Positions 52,999-62,147 of a stretch of 64,000 nucleotides of DNA are shown here, piece by piece (the first letter of the stretch is position 1; each line of letters begins with the position of its first letter). Location: the NCBI RefSeq assembly GCF_003265345.1, contig NZ_QFWW01000002.1, forward strand, positions 124,001 to 188,000, given 5' to 3'. The DNA comes from Lentzea terrae (GTDB lineage Bacteria; Actinomycetota; Actinomycetes; Mycobacteriales; Pseudonocardiaceae). The notes below the pieces were generated by a model that worked only from the letters and a program-made list of their open reading frames with translations, was not told the DNA's origin and ran no database searches. The position numbers were made by a program, and so were the translations under genes.

Positions 52999-53496
52999 GT
53001 GTTCGAGGAAGATCATCCGCAGTCACCAACCGACGCCGACGCCGCGCCGCCGAAGAAGCGGGTGGGCACGGCCGTGCTGCTGGCTGCGGGCGGGGTGGTG
53101 GTGGCGACCCTGTTCGCCACGGTCGCGTCCATGCTCGCCGCGTCCGGCCACGAGGCAAACCCGGAGCGCAAGTCCGCGGACGTCGTGGAGACCATCACCA
53201 GCGTGGCTCCGGACGGCAGCACGAGCACCGTCGTCGTCACGGTGTCGTCGAGCGCGGGCAAGTCGTCGGCCACGCCGGACCGCAAGCAGGCCGCACGCCC
53301 CAACGAGCAGCCCAAGCCGGACGCTCCGGTGCAGCAGCCGCAGCTGACGACGAACCCGGCCCAGCCGACCGGGACGCAGAGCAGCCCGCCGACGTCGTGG
53401 ACCGAACCGCCGGCTTCCTCTTCTTCGGCGTCGTCGACGACCACGCCGCCGGCATCGTCCACGTCGTCGAGTTCGTCGCAGGCCCCGACGCCCTAG
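52999..53496 (+). CDS. Ser/Thr/Pro-rich single-TM membrane protein, paralogue 2
   Basis: About 165 aa from GTG 52999, six bases after GAGGAG (ATG 52993 would leave no spacer). VFEEDHPQSP, one TM helix (AVLLAAGGVVVATLFATVASMLAASG) that clearly resembles paralogue 1, the shared ETITSVAPDGSTSTVVVT element, then Pro/Gln/Ser/Thr-rich exterior sequence. Its stop overlaps the kdpE stop by four bases from the other strand. A tandem duplication with paralogue 1 is inferred. Function unknown. Confidence 0.65.
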   Translation: MFEEDHPQSPTDADAAPPKKRVGTAVLLAAGGVVVATLFATVASMLAASGHEANPERKSADVVETITSVAPDGSTSTVVVTVSSSAGKSSATPDRKQAARPNEQPKPDAPVQQPQLTTNPAQPTGTQSSPPTSWTEPPASSSSASSTTTPPASSTSSSSSQAPTP

Positions 53497-54173
53497 GGCT
53501 CGAACCGGTAGCCCATCCCGGGCTCGGTCAGCAGGTGCCGCGGCCGGGCCGGTTCCGGCTCCAGCTTCCGCCGCAGCTGCGCCAGGTAGACCCGCAGGTA
53601 GTGCGTTTCCCTCTCGTACGCCGGTCCCCACACGTCCCGCAGCAGCTGCTTCTGCGCGACGAGCTTCCCGGTGTTGCGCGCCAGCACCTCCAGCAGACCC
53701 CACTCGGTGGGCGTGAGGTGCACCTCGGCCCCGTCCTTGAGCACCCGCTTGGCCGCCAGGTCCACCGTGAACGAGGCCGTCTGCACGACCGGCTCGTCCT
53801 CGGGGCCTGCGACGGCCGAGCGGCGGACGGCGGCGCGCAACCGGGCCAGCAGCTCGTCCATGCCGAACGGTTTCGTCACGTAGTCGTCGGCGCCGGCGTC
53901 GAGCGCGTCGACCTTGTCGGTCGAGTCGGTGCGGGCGGACAGCACGATGATCGGCAGCGTGGTCCAGCCGCGCAGTCCGGCGATGACGTCCGTGCCGTCC
54001 ATGTCCGGCAATCCCAGGTCGAGGACCACCACGTCGGGTTTGCCGTCGGCGGCGATCTTCAGCGCGGTGACGCCGTCGTGGGCCGTGAGCACCTCGTAGC
54101 CGCGGGCCGAGAGGTTGATCCGCAGCGCGCGCACGATCTGCGGTTCGTCGTCGACCACCAGTACCTTCGTCAC
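53493..54173 (-). CDS. kdpE: KdpE-type response regulator
   Basis: 226 aa. Receiver with VLVVDDEPQIVRALRINL, phospho-acceptor Asp in VVLDLGLPDMDG, and Lys in DYVTKPFGMDELLARLRAA; C-terminal OmpR-type winged helix with LTPTEWGLLEVLARNTGKLV and HYLRVYLAQLRRKLEPEP. Overlaps the kdpD stop by four bases. Normally activates kdpFABC under low K+, but that operon is not in the window. Confidence 0.92.
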   Translation of the reverse strand: MTKVLVVDDEPQIVRALRINLSARGYEVLTAHDGVTALKIAADGKPDVVVLDLGLPDMDGTDVIAGLRGWTTLPIIVLSARTDSTDKVDALDAGADDYVTKPFGMDELLARLRAAVRRSAVAGPEDEPVVQTASFTVDLAAKRVLKDGAEVHLTPTEWGLLEVLARNTGKLVAQKQLLRDVWGPAYERETHYLRVYLAQLRRKLEPEPARPRHLLTEPGMGYRFEP

Positions 54174-56662
54174 GAAACCCTCTCATCCACCGGGAGCGAG
54201 ATCACCACGGTGAGGCCGCCACCGGGCGTGTCCTCCATCGTGATCGTGCCGTCCATCGCCTCGGTGAAGCCCTTCGCCACGCTCAGACCGAGACCAACGC
54301 CACCCGGCGTGCGGTCGCCGAGGCGCTGGAACGGGGCGAACACCTGCTCCGCGGTGTCACGCGGCAGGCCACGGCCGTGGTCGACGACGCGCAGCTCCAC
54401 GTCGTCGCCGTGCGCGGACGCCCGCAACACCACCGCGCCGGCGTAACGGAGCGCGTTGCCGACGACGTTCGCGATCACCCGTTCGAGGAGCCCGACGTCG
54501 GCGCGGACGGGCGGCAGCGCCTCGGGGACGTCGACCTCGATGTCGCCGTTCAGGCCGCTCAACGCCCGTGCCACGGCCTCGTAGTAGCCGACGGCGCGGA
54601 ACTGCGGCTCCACGGCGCCCGTGGCGAGGCGGGAGGAGTCGAGCAGGTTGTCGACCAGCCCGGTGAGCCGGTCCGCGGACTCCTCGACTGCCTCCAGCAG
54701 CTCGGCGGTGTCCTCGTCGGACAGCGTCAGCTCCGGGTCGCGCAACGAGCCGACCGAGGCCTTGATCGAGGTCAGCGGCGTGCGGAGGTCGTGGCCGACG
54801 GCGCTCAGCAACGCGGTCCGCAGCTCGGCCCTTCCCGCCTGGCGCTGGGTTTCAAGCGCCTGCTCGGTCAGGCGCTGTTGCCGCAACGCGAGCAGCGCCT
54901 GGCCCGCGGCCGCCTCCAGAACGCGGCGGTCGGACGCGGGCAGCGAGCGGCCGCGCAACGCGAGGTGCACGTCCGGAGTCACCGCGACGTCGACGTCCGC
55001 CTCGTCGGGCTCGTCACACGGGCTCGCCCCGACGCACGCGACGCGCGTCCACTCGCCGTCGACGCGTTCGAGCAGCGCGGCGGACGAGAGGCCGAAGTTC
55101 TCCTTCACCTTTTCCAACAGCCGTGCGAGCGGATACGGGTTCGTCAGCACGGTGCGCGCGTACGACGCGAGCAGCGTGGCCTCGGTACGTGCGCGCGCTG
55201 CTTGCGCGGCGCGACGTGCGGCGTAGTCCACGACCAACGCCGTGGAGACGCCCACGATGATCATCGCGATGAAGGTGAGCACGTTCTGCTGCGCGTCGAT
55301 CGTGAACGTGTAGAGGGGCTCGGTGAAGAAGAAGTTCAGCAGCAACGCGTTGAGCAGCGCTGCCGCGATCGCCGGGCCCAGCCCGCCGACGATCGCGACC
55401 ACGAGCGTGACCAGCAGGTAGCCGATGACGTTCGTGGAGAAGTTCAGGCTGCCCCGCATCGACGCGCCAGCCGCCGCCACCAGCGCGGGACCGGCGACCG
55501 CGAGGAACCAGCCCCACGCGAGCCTGCTCGGCTTGAGCGGGCTGCTCGCGAACCGTGCACGCCAACCGTTGCTCGTCGCCGCGTGCGTGACCATGTGGAC
55601 GTCGATCGCGCCGGACTCCTGCACGACCGTGGAGCCGATACCGGCCGAGAACACGCGCGCGAAGCGTGAACGGCGTGATGTGCCGACCACGAGCTGCGTG
55701 GCGTTCACACCGCGCGAGAACTCCAGCAGTGCCGTCGGGACGTCATCGCCGACGACCGTGTGGAACGTGGCGCCAACATCTTCGGTGAGCTTGCGGTACT
55801 TCGTCAGTGCGTGCGGGTCAGCTCCTGCAAGCCCGTCACCGCTGAGCACGTGCACGACGAGAAGATCGCCACCCGCGCGCGTGGCGATGCGGCGCGCGCG
55901 TCGGATGAGCGTCTCGCTCTCCGCGCCGCCGGTGATGGCGACGACAACACGTTCGCGCGTCTCCCACGTGTCGGTGATCTGCTGCTCGGTCCGGTAGCGC
56001 ATCAGGGCGACATCGACCTGGTCCGCGACCCAGAGCAGCGCCAGCTCGCGGAGCGCGGTGAGGTTGCCGACGCGGAAGTAGTTGCCGAGCGCCGCGTCGA
56101 TCTTGTCGGCCGCGTAGACGTCACCGTGGGCGAGCCTGCGCCGCAACGCCTCCGGGGTGAGGTCGACGAGCTGCATCTGGTCGGCTTTCCTGACGACTTC
56201 GTCAGGAACGGTTTCCTGCTGCGGTACGCCCGTTATGCGGTGCACGACGTCGTTGAGCGATTCCAGGTGCTGCACGTTGACGGTCGAGAGCACGTCAATC
56301 CCGGCGTCGAGGAGTTCCCCGACGTCTTGCCACCTTTTTGCATTACGGGATCCGGGCACGTTCGTGTGCGCGAGTTCGTCGACGACGGCCACCTCGGGCG
56401 CGCGGGCCAGCACCGCGTCGACGTCCATCTCGGTGAGTTCGACGCCGCGGTGCGCGGAGTGCCTGCGCGGGACGATTTCCAGGCCCTCGACCAGTTCGGC
56501 GGTCTTGACGCGCCCGTGGGACTCCACAAATCCGATGACCACATCTGTGCCGCGTTCCCGACGCCTGCGCGCCTCGCCGAGCATCGCGAACGTCTTGCCG
56601 ACACCGGGAGCAGCGCCGAGGTAGATGCGGAGCTCACCACGCCTGGGTTTCGCACTACTCAC
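54170..56662 (-). CDS. kdpD: KdpD-type sensor histidine kinase
   Basis: About 830 aa from GTG 56662 (VSSAKPRRGELRIYLGAAPGVGKT), the normal KdpD start with its Walker A; the USP-like domain follows (VVAITGGAESETLIRRARRIA), then four TM helices (DUF4118), a GAF-like linker, HisKA with GHDLRTPLTSIKASVGSL (phospho-His) and HATPase with GRGLPRD and GVGLGLSVAKGFTEAM. Senses K+ or turgor. Open sequence upstream to 56746 is not family-like. Confidence 0.93.
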   Translation of the reverse strand: MSSAKPRRGELRIYLGAAPGVGKTFAMLGEARRRRERGTDVVIGFVESHGRVKTAELVEGLEIVPRRHSAHRGVELTEMDVDAVLARAPEVAVVDELAHTNVPGSRNAKRWQDVGELLDAGIDVLSTVNVQHLESLNDVVHRITGVPQQETVPDEVVRKADQMQLVDLTPEALRRRLAHGDVYAADKIDAALGNYFRVGNLTALRELALLWVADQVDVALMRYRTEQQITDTWETRERVVVAITGGAESETLIRRARRIATRAGGDLLVVHVLSGDGLAGADPHALTKYRKLTEDVGATFHTVVGDDVPTALLEFSRGVNATQLVVGTSRRSRFARVFSAGIGSTVVQESGAIDVHMVTHAATSNGWRARFASSPLKPSRLAWGWFLAVAGPALVAAAGASMRGSLNFSTNVIGYLLVTLVVAIVGGLGPAIAAALLNALLLNFFFTEPLYTFTIDAQQNVLTFIAMIIVGVSTALVVDYAARRAAQAARARTEATLLASYARTVLTNPYPLARLLEKVKENFGLSSAALLERVDGEWTRVACVGASPCDEPDEADVDVAVTPDVHLALRGRSLPASDRRVLEAAAGQALLALRQQRLTEQALETQRQAGRAELRTALLSAVGHDLRTPLTSIKASVGSLRDPELTLSDEDTAELLEAVEESADRLTGLVDNLLDSSRLATGAVEPQFRAVGYYEAVARALSGLNGDIEVDVPEALPPVRADVGLLERVIANVVGNALRYAGAVVLRASAHGDDVELRVVDHGRGLPRDTAEQVFAPFQRLGDRTPGGVGLGLSVAKGFTEAMDGTITMEDTPGGGLTVVISLPVDERVS

Positions 56663-56992
56663 CGGACCAGTCTGCTCCTGGCCCCGCGTGGGCTGTTCGG
56701 GGGTACGCACTGCGCCGCCCGGCCATACACGTGCTCCTTCCCACACCTTTGGCCGCAGATCTGTCTTGTTGAATCATGCTTCAGCACGGCGCCCGTTCGA
56801 GTGAGCCTCGCTGCGCTTTTTACGCCGTTTACCAGCACATTTAAGTGTGCCGGACGCGCGCGGTGACACCCCGCGTCACCACAACGGCCGAATGGGTTAT
56901 CGGCAGTTGGCGGATAGCGCGCAGAGCGTGAATGAGGGAAAGTGCCAGGGTTCGTGTCCGAATTCGGACAATCACATGCGCGCGGAGAAACG
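56663..56992. other. Divergent control region between kdpD and the MarR gene
   Basis: 330 bases with no credible gene. It has several short palindromes: GCACA-n6-TGTGC (56835-56850), GGTGAC-n7-GTCACC (56862-56880) and the perfect 16-mer listed separately. No kdpF-like small ORF was found. Confidence 0.5.
56955..56970. promoter_or_regulatory. Perfect 16-bp palindrome before the MarR gene
   Basis: TGTCCGAATTCGGACA, perfectly symmetric, 22 bases upstream of the MarR start codon. Size, symmetry and position fit a MarR-dimer autoregulatory operator. Confidence 0.55.
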
Positions 56993-57433
56993 ATGCCCAC
57001 CACCGTCACCAACCACGAGGCACTTCAACTCGTGGTGGCCGTGCACCGGCTGGTGCGAAGTCTTCGACAGGCCGCTCCGGCCCGTCGTTTGCAACCCACC
57101 CAGTTATTGGTGCTGTCAGAACTGAGCGCCCACGGCCCGATGCGGATCGGCGAGATCGCGGTGCGCGCGCTGTGTTCGCAGCCGACCGCCACAACCGTCG
57201 TGACCAGCCTCGAGTCCACCGGCCTAGTGCGCAGAGAGCCTGATGCCGCCGACGGCAGAGCGACGATAGTCGTGCTCACCGAAGTCGGTCGCGAGACGAT
57301 CCTGTCGCTGGCTCACGGCGAGGCCGAACTATTGAGTGAAAGAATGTCCGAACTTTCGCCTGAAGACAGAGACCTCCTGCGCTCGGCCATGCCGATATTG
57401 CGCCACCTGGCGGAACCGCAGGAAAACAAGTAG
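56993..57433 (+). CDS. MarR-family transcriptional regulator
   Basis: 146 aa from ATG 56993 with GGAG seven bases upstream. Winged helix: LQPTQLLVLSELSAHGPMRIGEIAVRALCSQPTATTVVTSLESTGLVRREPDAADGRATIVVLTEVGRE, with the DxR wing (DAADGRA) intact. No obvious ligand Cys. No adjacent co-directional target; the divergent neighbour is kdpD, so targets may lie elsewhere. Confidence 0.88.
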   Translation: MPTTVTNHEALQLVVAVHRLVRSLRQAAPARRLQPTQLLVLSELSAHGPMRIGEIAVRALCSQPTATTVVTSLESTGLVRREPDAADGRATIVVLTEVGRETILSLAHGEAELLSERMSELSPEDRDLLRSAMPILRHLAEPQENK

Positions 57434-57462
57434 GAGCGGGACCCCCGACGGGTCCCGCTCCT
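57432..57462. terminator. Bidirectional terminator between MarR and HAAS genes
   Basis: Perfect 13-base stem AGGAGCGGGACCC / GGGTCCCGCTCCT with a five-base loop, directly at the MarR stop codon and five bases from the end of the convergent HAAS-domain gene. Confidence 0.85.
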
Positions 57463-57466
57463 GGCA

Positions 57467-58570
57467 TTACTTGCTGGGTGACACAGAAGTAGGTGGCACC
57501 GAGCTGGAAGGTGCGCTTCCAGAACTCGACGGAGGCGTGCTCTCCGTTGATGACGGAGCGGTCATGCTCGGTGCCACCGTGTAACAGGTGCCGTTTTCGT
57601 ACTGGATCTCCGGCCGCGGATACCGGTTAGCCGGAATCATCGGTTGCGGGTCGCTTCCGGTGCAGGCGTAGGCGTACCTGCCCTGGGGTGCGTTGATGGG
57701 ATTGCCGTCCTGGTCGTACAACAGCACGTTGGTGAGCAACTTGCCGTTCTCGTCGTAGGCGTAGATGTTCTCGTAGCCCTGCATCACCGGCGTCTGGTAC
57801 GTCTGCCGCGACGAGCTGTACCCGAGGTTGTCCGCCGTCGTGTCGATGACCTGGAGCAGCAACCCGACCGCCAACGCGGAGGCCGGCAGGCTGAACCACA
57901 GCCACCGCCGGTCGACCTTGGCGCGCGGCCCGGCGAACACCGACACCACCGCGATCCCGGCGATGACGAGGAACCCGAGGATGTCGCGGCTGGCGAGCAA
58001 CACGGCCCCGAGCCCGAGCAAGCCGGCGCGCACCAACCACCACGCGGGCTGCAACGACTTCAGGTAGGTCAACGCCCGGTCCGCTGGCGTGCCTGCTTCC
58101 GGCGTCAGCCACTGCTGCACCCTGCGCGTCTCCGGCAGGTTCATGATCTCCTGCTGCGTCGGGCCGCGGTCGTGCACCAACGCCAGGCTGAGCACCAGCA
58201 ACACCCCGGGAAGCAGCAGGATCGCCGGCTCCCGCAGCGCAGCCGTCCCCGCGACCAACGTGACACCCGTGGCGACCGCAAGCCCCCAAGCCGCCACCCG
58301 CGGCCTGCCCAGCAGCTGCTTCTTGGTGGTCACCGGCAGTCGTTCCGTGCGCGCCGGGTACCCGGCAGCCTGCCGCAGCTCCTGCGCGTACTGCTCAGGA
58401 GGCCCGAGCCGCTGCCCGAGCGTCTCGTTCTCCCCGAGCTCGGTCGACAGCTCAGCGACGTGCGCGCTGACGTCCTCCATGATCTCGGCGACCTCGCTGG
58501 GGGGCAGGTCGTCGAGGGCCGCACGCATCCCGGCCAGGTAGTGCTCGACCCCGAGCGCCTGCGTGTTCAT
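57467..58570 (-). CDS. HAAS/DUF1700-like membrane protein, PadR partner
   Basis: About 367 aa from ATG 58570, overlapping the PadR stop (ATGA). The N-terminal 90 residues are the HAAS signalling helix bundle (HYLAGMRAALDDLPPSEVAEIMEDVSAHVAELSTELG), then six or so TM helices, an outside part with ENIYAYDENGKLLTNVLLYDQDGNPI and CTGSDPQPMIPANRYPRP (teneurin-like DENG/DQDG strands), and a Ser/Pro-rich tail. PadR-HAAS pairs regulate membrane stress responses. Confidence 0.82.
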   Translation of the reverse strand: MNTQALGVEHYLAGMRAALDDLPPSEVAEIMEDVSAHVAELSTELGENETLGQRLGPPEQYAQELRQAAGYPARTERLPVTTKKQLLGRPRVAAWGLAVATGVTLVAGTAALREPAILLLPGVLLVLSLALVHDRGPTQQEIMNLPETRRVQQWLTPEAGTPADRALTYLKSLQPAWWLVRAGLLGLGAVLLASRDILGFLVIAGIAVVSVFAGPRAKVDRRWLWFSLPASALAVGLLLQVIDTTADNLGYSSSRQTYQTPVMQGYENIYAYDENGKLLTNVLLYDQDGNPINAPQGRYAYACTGSDPQPMIPANRYPRPEIQYENGTCYTVAPSMTAPSSTESTPPSSSGSAPSSSVPPTSVSPSK

Positions 58571-58893
58571 GCTGCGACCTCCTCGAGCAGGCCGTCCAGC
58601 GTGCTGGCGAACGACCTCCACGTCTCCCTCGACTCAGCCAGGCGCACCCGCCCGGTCTCGTTGATGCTGTAGTACTTGCGGTGCGGCCCCTCTTCACTCG
58701 GCACCACGTACGAGGTGAGCATCCCCGCGTTGTAGAGCCGTCGCAGCGTGCCGTACACCGACGCGTCCCCCACGTCGTTCAATCCCCCGGCGCGCAGTCT
58801 GCGCACCACGTCGTACCCGTACCCGTCGTCCTTGCGCAGAACCGCAAGGACGGCCAGGTCCAGCACCCCTTTGAGCAGCTGACTCGTGTCCAT
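58567..58893 (-). CDS. PadR-family transcriptional regulator
   Basis: 108 aa. MDTSQLLKGVLDLAVLAVLRKDDGYGYDVVRRLRAGGLNDVGDASVYGTLRRLYNAGMLTSYVVPSEEGPHRKYYSINETGR is the complete PadR-s2 winged helix. A short C-terminal helix allows dimerisation. Co-translated with the HAAS protein and divergent from the TIR gene; a perfect inverted repeat lies between them. Confidence 0.92.
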   Translation of the reverse strand: MDTSQLLKGVLDLAVLAVLRKDDGYGYDVVRRLRAGGLNDVGDASVYGTLRRLYNAGMLTSYVVPSEEGPHRKYYSINETGRVRLAESRETWRSFASTLDGLLEEVAA

Positions 58894-58923
58894 TGACCCC
58901 TCCGACCCGCTCTTGCGGTGTGA

Positions 58924-58950
58924 ACAGTACTACGCACTGCGCAGTACTGT
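58924..58950. promoter_or_regulatory. PadR operator candidate between padR and the TIR gene
   Basis: ACAGTACT (58924-58931) and AGTACTGT (58943-58950) form a perfect inverted repeat with an 11-base spacer, about 30 bases from each flanking start codon, so one repressor could close both promoters. Confidence 0.6.
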
Positions 58951-58978
58951 CTAATGCGCTGCCCTACCGTGACCCGGC

Positions 58979-60259
58979 GTGGGCGGGATCTTCATCAACT
59001 ACCGGCGCCACCCCGATCGCGCCGGGTTCATCGACACGCTGTTCGAGCAGCTCAGCGGGCGTTTCGGCAGCGGCAACGTCTTTCTCGACGTGACGTCGAT
59101 GAGCCCCGGCGAGCGCTACCCGAACCGGCTGCGCCGCCACCTCGACCGGGCCGACGTGGTGATCGCGGTCGTGCACGAAGGCTGGGCGCGGGACCTGCGT
59201 GAGGGGCAGGACTGGGTCCGCGAGGAGATCGAGACCGCCCTCGCCGAGGGCAAGACGATCATCCCGCTGCTGTTGCCCGGCTCCGCGATGCCCACCGCCG
59301 CCGAACTGCCCCGCTCGATCAGGGAGTTCGCGCATCTGCAGGCCCACACAGTTCAGGACGGTGCCGACCTCAGCACGTTGCTCGACGAGATCGGCGATCC
59401 CGTCGAGCGGTCCGCCGGTGTCCGCCAGACATCACCACGACCCTGGACCGCCCCGCTCGCACTGGTCCTCTTCATCGCGTCCTTCGCGGCGCCCGTCGCA
59501 CTGCTGCCGCCCACCGCGCGGGAGGTGGCGGTCTACGCCTCGCTCTTCGGGATCATGGTGTTGTTCGCCGCGATGATCTCGGTCGGCGTGGTCGCGTTGA
59601 TCCGCAAGCCGATCAACGAGAGCGAGCGGCTGGTGCACGACCTCGGCCCGACCCGGTACCAGCTCTGGTTCGGTCTCCCCGCGAGCACCCTGCTGATGAC
59701 GTTCACCGCGGCCCTGGCCTTCAGCTCGCCGATCACGCCGGCACAGCGGGTGTTCCTGATCTTCGCCGTCGGCGGCTCGATCATGTACGTGACGATCGCG
59801 ATCATCCGGCAGTACCGCACCGAGCAGCACCGGGAACACAGCTGGCCGGTGAAGCTGCCGGAACCCGTCCGGGCGGCGCCGGTCCGCCGGGAGCTCGAAC
59901 GGCTGCGGCGCAAGCTCGCGACCGGTGACGAGCACCGGATCCGCTGGCACGTCCGGCACCTGGAGAACGCGGCAGACGTGCTGGCCAGGGACGCGAGCAG
60001 GGGCCGGTGGAGCTGGCTGACCGCGGACCAGCCGGGCTTTCTGCTGCTCTACTCGGTCTGGGCAGCGGCAACAGTCGGGCTGATGACCGCGGCCGCGCTG
60101 CCGGCAATGAGGCTGTGGGTGCCCGCGCTGACGTTGGTGTTCACAGCTGCGATCGTCGCGCTCACCGCCGAGACCGCGTTCCGCCGGCAACGCTGGGTGC
60201 GCCACCGCGTGGCCGACGAGGTGCACGCCCAGCTGCAACGCATCCTGGACGACCGGTAG
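58979..60259 (+). CDS. TIR-domain protein with six predicted TM helices
   Basis: 426 aa from GTG 58979; no good ribosome-binding site, possibly leaderless. Residues 1-140 are a TIR domain: GGIFINYRRHPDRAG (box 1), VFLDVTSMSPGERYPNRLRRHLDRADVVIAVV (box 2 region with Asp), and DWVREEIETALAEGKTIIPLLL, where Glu83 is placed like the NADase catalytic Glu. Around 150-240 and 340-400 lie six hydrophobic helices (for example ALVLFIASFAAPVALLP and LVFTAAIVALTAE). The cytosolic segment between them is helical. NAD hydrolysis or signalling at the membrane is possible but unproven. Confidence 0.82.
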   Translation: MGGIFINYRRHPDRAGFIDTLFEQLSGRFGSGNVFLDVTSMSPGERYPNRLRRHLDRADVVIAVVHEGWARDLREGQDWVREEIETALAEGKTIIPLLLPGSAMPTAAELPRSIREFAHLQAHTVQDGADLSTLLDEIGDPVERSAGVRQTSPRPWTAPLALVLFIASFAAPVALLPPTAREVAVYASLFGIMVLFAAMISVGVVALIRKPINESERLVHDLGPTRYQLWFGLPASTLLMTFTAALAFSSPITPAQRVFLIFAVGGSIMYVTIAIIRQYRTEQHREHSWPVKLPEPVRAAPVRRELERLRRKLATGDEHRIRWHVRHLENAADVLARDASRGRWSWLTADQPGFLLLYSVWAAATVGLMTAAALPAMRLWVPALTLVFTAAIVALTAETAFRRQRWVRHRVADEVHAQLQRILDDR

Positions 60260-61117
60260 TCAGAGCCTCGGCCGCGGCTGACAGCGAGGACATGAATACG
60301 ACGATCGGTTCATGAACGGCTCGCGGACGATTGCCGCCCCGCACCGCTTGCACGGCCGGTTCTCCTGCCCGTACGCGCTCAGCGACCGGTCGAAGTAGCC
60401 GGACTGCCCGTTGACGTTCACGTAGAGGGCGTCGAACGAGGTCCCACCCTGCCCGAGCGCCTCACGCATCACGTCGGTGGCGTGATCGAGCAGCTCAGCG
60501 GCCTTCGCCTTGGTGAGCTTGTCCGTCATCCGGGTGCCGTGCAGCCGAGCACGCCACAGCGCCTCGTCGGCGTAGATGTTGCCGATGCCGGACACGAGCG
60601 TCTGGTCGAGCAGGGCGCGTTTGATCTCGGTGTGACGCAGGCGCAACGCGCGCACGGCAGCATCACGGGAGAAGAGAGGGTCCATCGGGTCGCGGGCGAT
60701 GTGTGCGACCGAGTCGGGGACCAGAGTGCCGTCGACCTCGACCAGCTCGGCCAGGGCCAGGCCGCCGAAGGTTCGTTGGTCGACGAAGCGCAGCTCCGGG
60801 CCGCCGTCTGCGAACCGGAACCGTACGCGAAGATGTTTCTCGTCCGGGGCGCCGACTGGCTGGACGAGCATTTGGCCGCTCATGCCCAAGTGGGCCAGCA
60901 TGGCGGCTTTGTCGGCCAGTTCCACCCAGAGGTACTTGCCGCGGCGCTTGGCGGCAACCATGGGTTGCGAAACCAAGCGCGCGCAGAAGTCCGCGGAGCC
61001 CAGATCGTGCCGGCGGATGGCACGTGGGTGCAGCACCTCTACCGAGGAGATGACCCTGCCGGCGACGTGAGCTTCGAGGCCGAGGCGTACCACCTCGACC
61101 TCTGGGAGTTCGGGCAC
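60260..61117 (-). CDS. mutM: Formamidopyrimidine-DNA glycosylase
   Basis: 285 aa. [15 protein letters not shown] gives the catalytic Pro2 and Glu3 after Met removal; the H2TH domain includes [18 protein letters not shown]; the C-terminal zinc finger has CKRCGAA and CPRC. Removes 8-oxoguanine and FaPy lesions. Downstream of rnc and a small conserved gene, in the actinobacterial order. Confidence 0.95.
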   Translation of the reverse strand: MPELPEVEVVRLGLEAHVAGRVISSVEVLHPRAIRRHDLGSADFCARLVSQPMVAAKRRGKYLWVELADKAAMLAHLGMSGQMLVQPVGAPDEKHLRVRFRFADGGPELRFVDQRTFGGLALAELVEVDGTLVPDSVAHIARDPMDPLFSRDAAVRALRLRHTEIKRALLDQTLVSGIGNIYADEALWRARLHGTRMTDKLTKAKAAELLDHATDVMREALGQGGTSFDALYVNVNGQSGYFDRSLSAYGQENRPCKRCGAAIVREPFMNRSSYSCPRCQPRPRL

Positions 61118-61118
61118 G

Positions 61119-61319
61119 TCAGTCTTCGGACTTGCCCTCGTCGACGGGCTGCGCCTCGATCACGGCGGCCTGCGGCTTGGTGGGCTTGAGCACCCACACG
61201 CCCGCGCGGCTCGTGTCCCTGACCAGCACAAGTCCCTGGATGCCTCCACTGCGGGAGGTGTTCACCGGGCCGCGAGCGGAGCGCGTGCGGCGGTTGGTGC
61301 GGTACCTGGTCGCATACAT
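61119..61319 (-). CDS. Small conserved hypothetical protein
   Basis: 66 aa from ATG 61319: a basic Arg-rich first half ([18 protein letters not shown]), then a beta-like [23 protein letters not shown] and an acidic tail. Between rnc (eight-base gap) and mutM (one-base gap), so in the operon. Not a domain I recognise; the short length and gene position suggest a nucleic-acid-binding accessory. Confidence 0.65.
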   Translation of the reverse strand: MYATRYRTNRRTRSARGPVNTSRSGGIQGLVLVRDTSRAGVWVLKPTKPQAAVIEAQPVDEGKSED

Positions 61320-61327
61320 TGCGTTTC

Positions 61328-62131
61328 TCAGTCTTCCTCGGATGGGAGGGTCCCTGGCGTCACCGAGGCGCCGTTCTGTCCGTTTGCGGATGCGGCCGAC
61401 TCCTGCTCGACCTTGACCCGCTCCGACAGAACATGATAAGCCGCTTCGGCGGCTTTCTGCTCGGCTTCCTTCTTGGTGCGCCCATCACCCTTGCCGTAGG
61501 GCTGGCCACCGACGAGCACCGTGGCGGTGAACTCCTTGCGGTGGTCCGGCCCCTGGTCGTCCACGCGGTACTCCGGGACGCCGAGACTGGCTTGAGCGGT
61601 GAGCTCCTGCAGGCTTGTCTTCCAGTCCAGTCCAGCACCCAGAAGCGGAGCTTTGGCCAAGAGTGGATCGAACAGCCGGTGAACGAACGTTCGTGCGGTA
61701 TCGATACCGAACTGCAGGTACACCGCACCGATGACGGCTTCGAGGCCGTCGGCGAGGATGCTCGCCTTGTCCCTGCCACCGGTCAGCTCTTCGCCGCGGC
61801 CGAGCAGCAGGTGTGCACCGAGCCCGCCTTCGCCCAGGTCACGCGCCACGCCCGCCAACGCGTGCATGTTCACCACGCTGGCGCGCAGCTTCGCGAGCTG
61901 ACCCTCTGGAAGGTCGGGGTGGGTGCGGTAGAGGTGGTCGGTGACGACCAGCCCCAGTACGGCGTCTCCCAGGAACTCAAGACGCTCGTTCGGCGGCAGG
62001 CCGCCGTTCTCGTACGCGTACGACCTGTGGGTGAGTGCAAGCCCGAGCAGCTCGGCGTCCAACTGGACGCCGAGCGCTTCGGACAAGTCCGCGCGGTCAG
62101 CTTGCGGAGCGCGCGGTGGCTTTCCCCCCAC
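61328..62131 (-). CDS. rnc: Ribonuclease III
   Basis: About 267 aa from GTG 62131; the open frame upstream runs through rpmF and is rejected. RNase III signature [21 protein letters not shown] with metal Glu/Asp, [18 protein letters not shown] (second metal site), then a dsRBD ([22 protein letters not shown] and [20 protein letters not shown]). Processes rRNA precursors and double-stranded RNA. A Ser/Ala-rich tail of about 20 residues follows. Confidence 0.94.
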   Translation of the reverse strand: MGGKPPRAPQADRADLSEALGVQLDAELLGLALTHRSYAYENGGLPPNERLEFLGDAVLGLVVTDHLYRTHPDLPEGQLAKLRASVVNMHALAGVARDLGEGGLGAHLLLGRGEELTGGRDKASILADGLEAVIGAVYLQFGIDTARTFVHRLFDPLLAKAPLLGAGLDWKTSLQELTAQASLGVPEYRVDDQGPDHRKEFTATVLVGGQPYGKGDGRTKKEAEQKAAEAAYHVLSERVKVEQESAASANGQNGASVTPGTLPSEED

Positions 62132-62147
62132 TACGTAGCCGAGGAGA

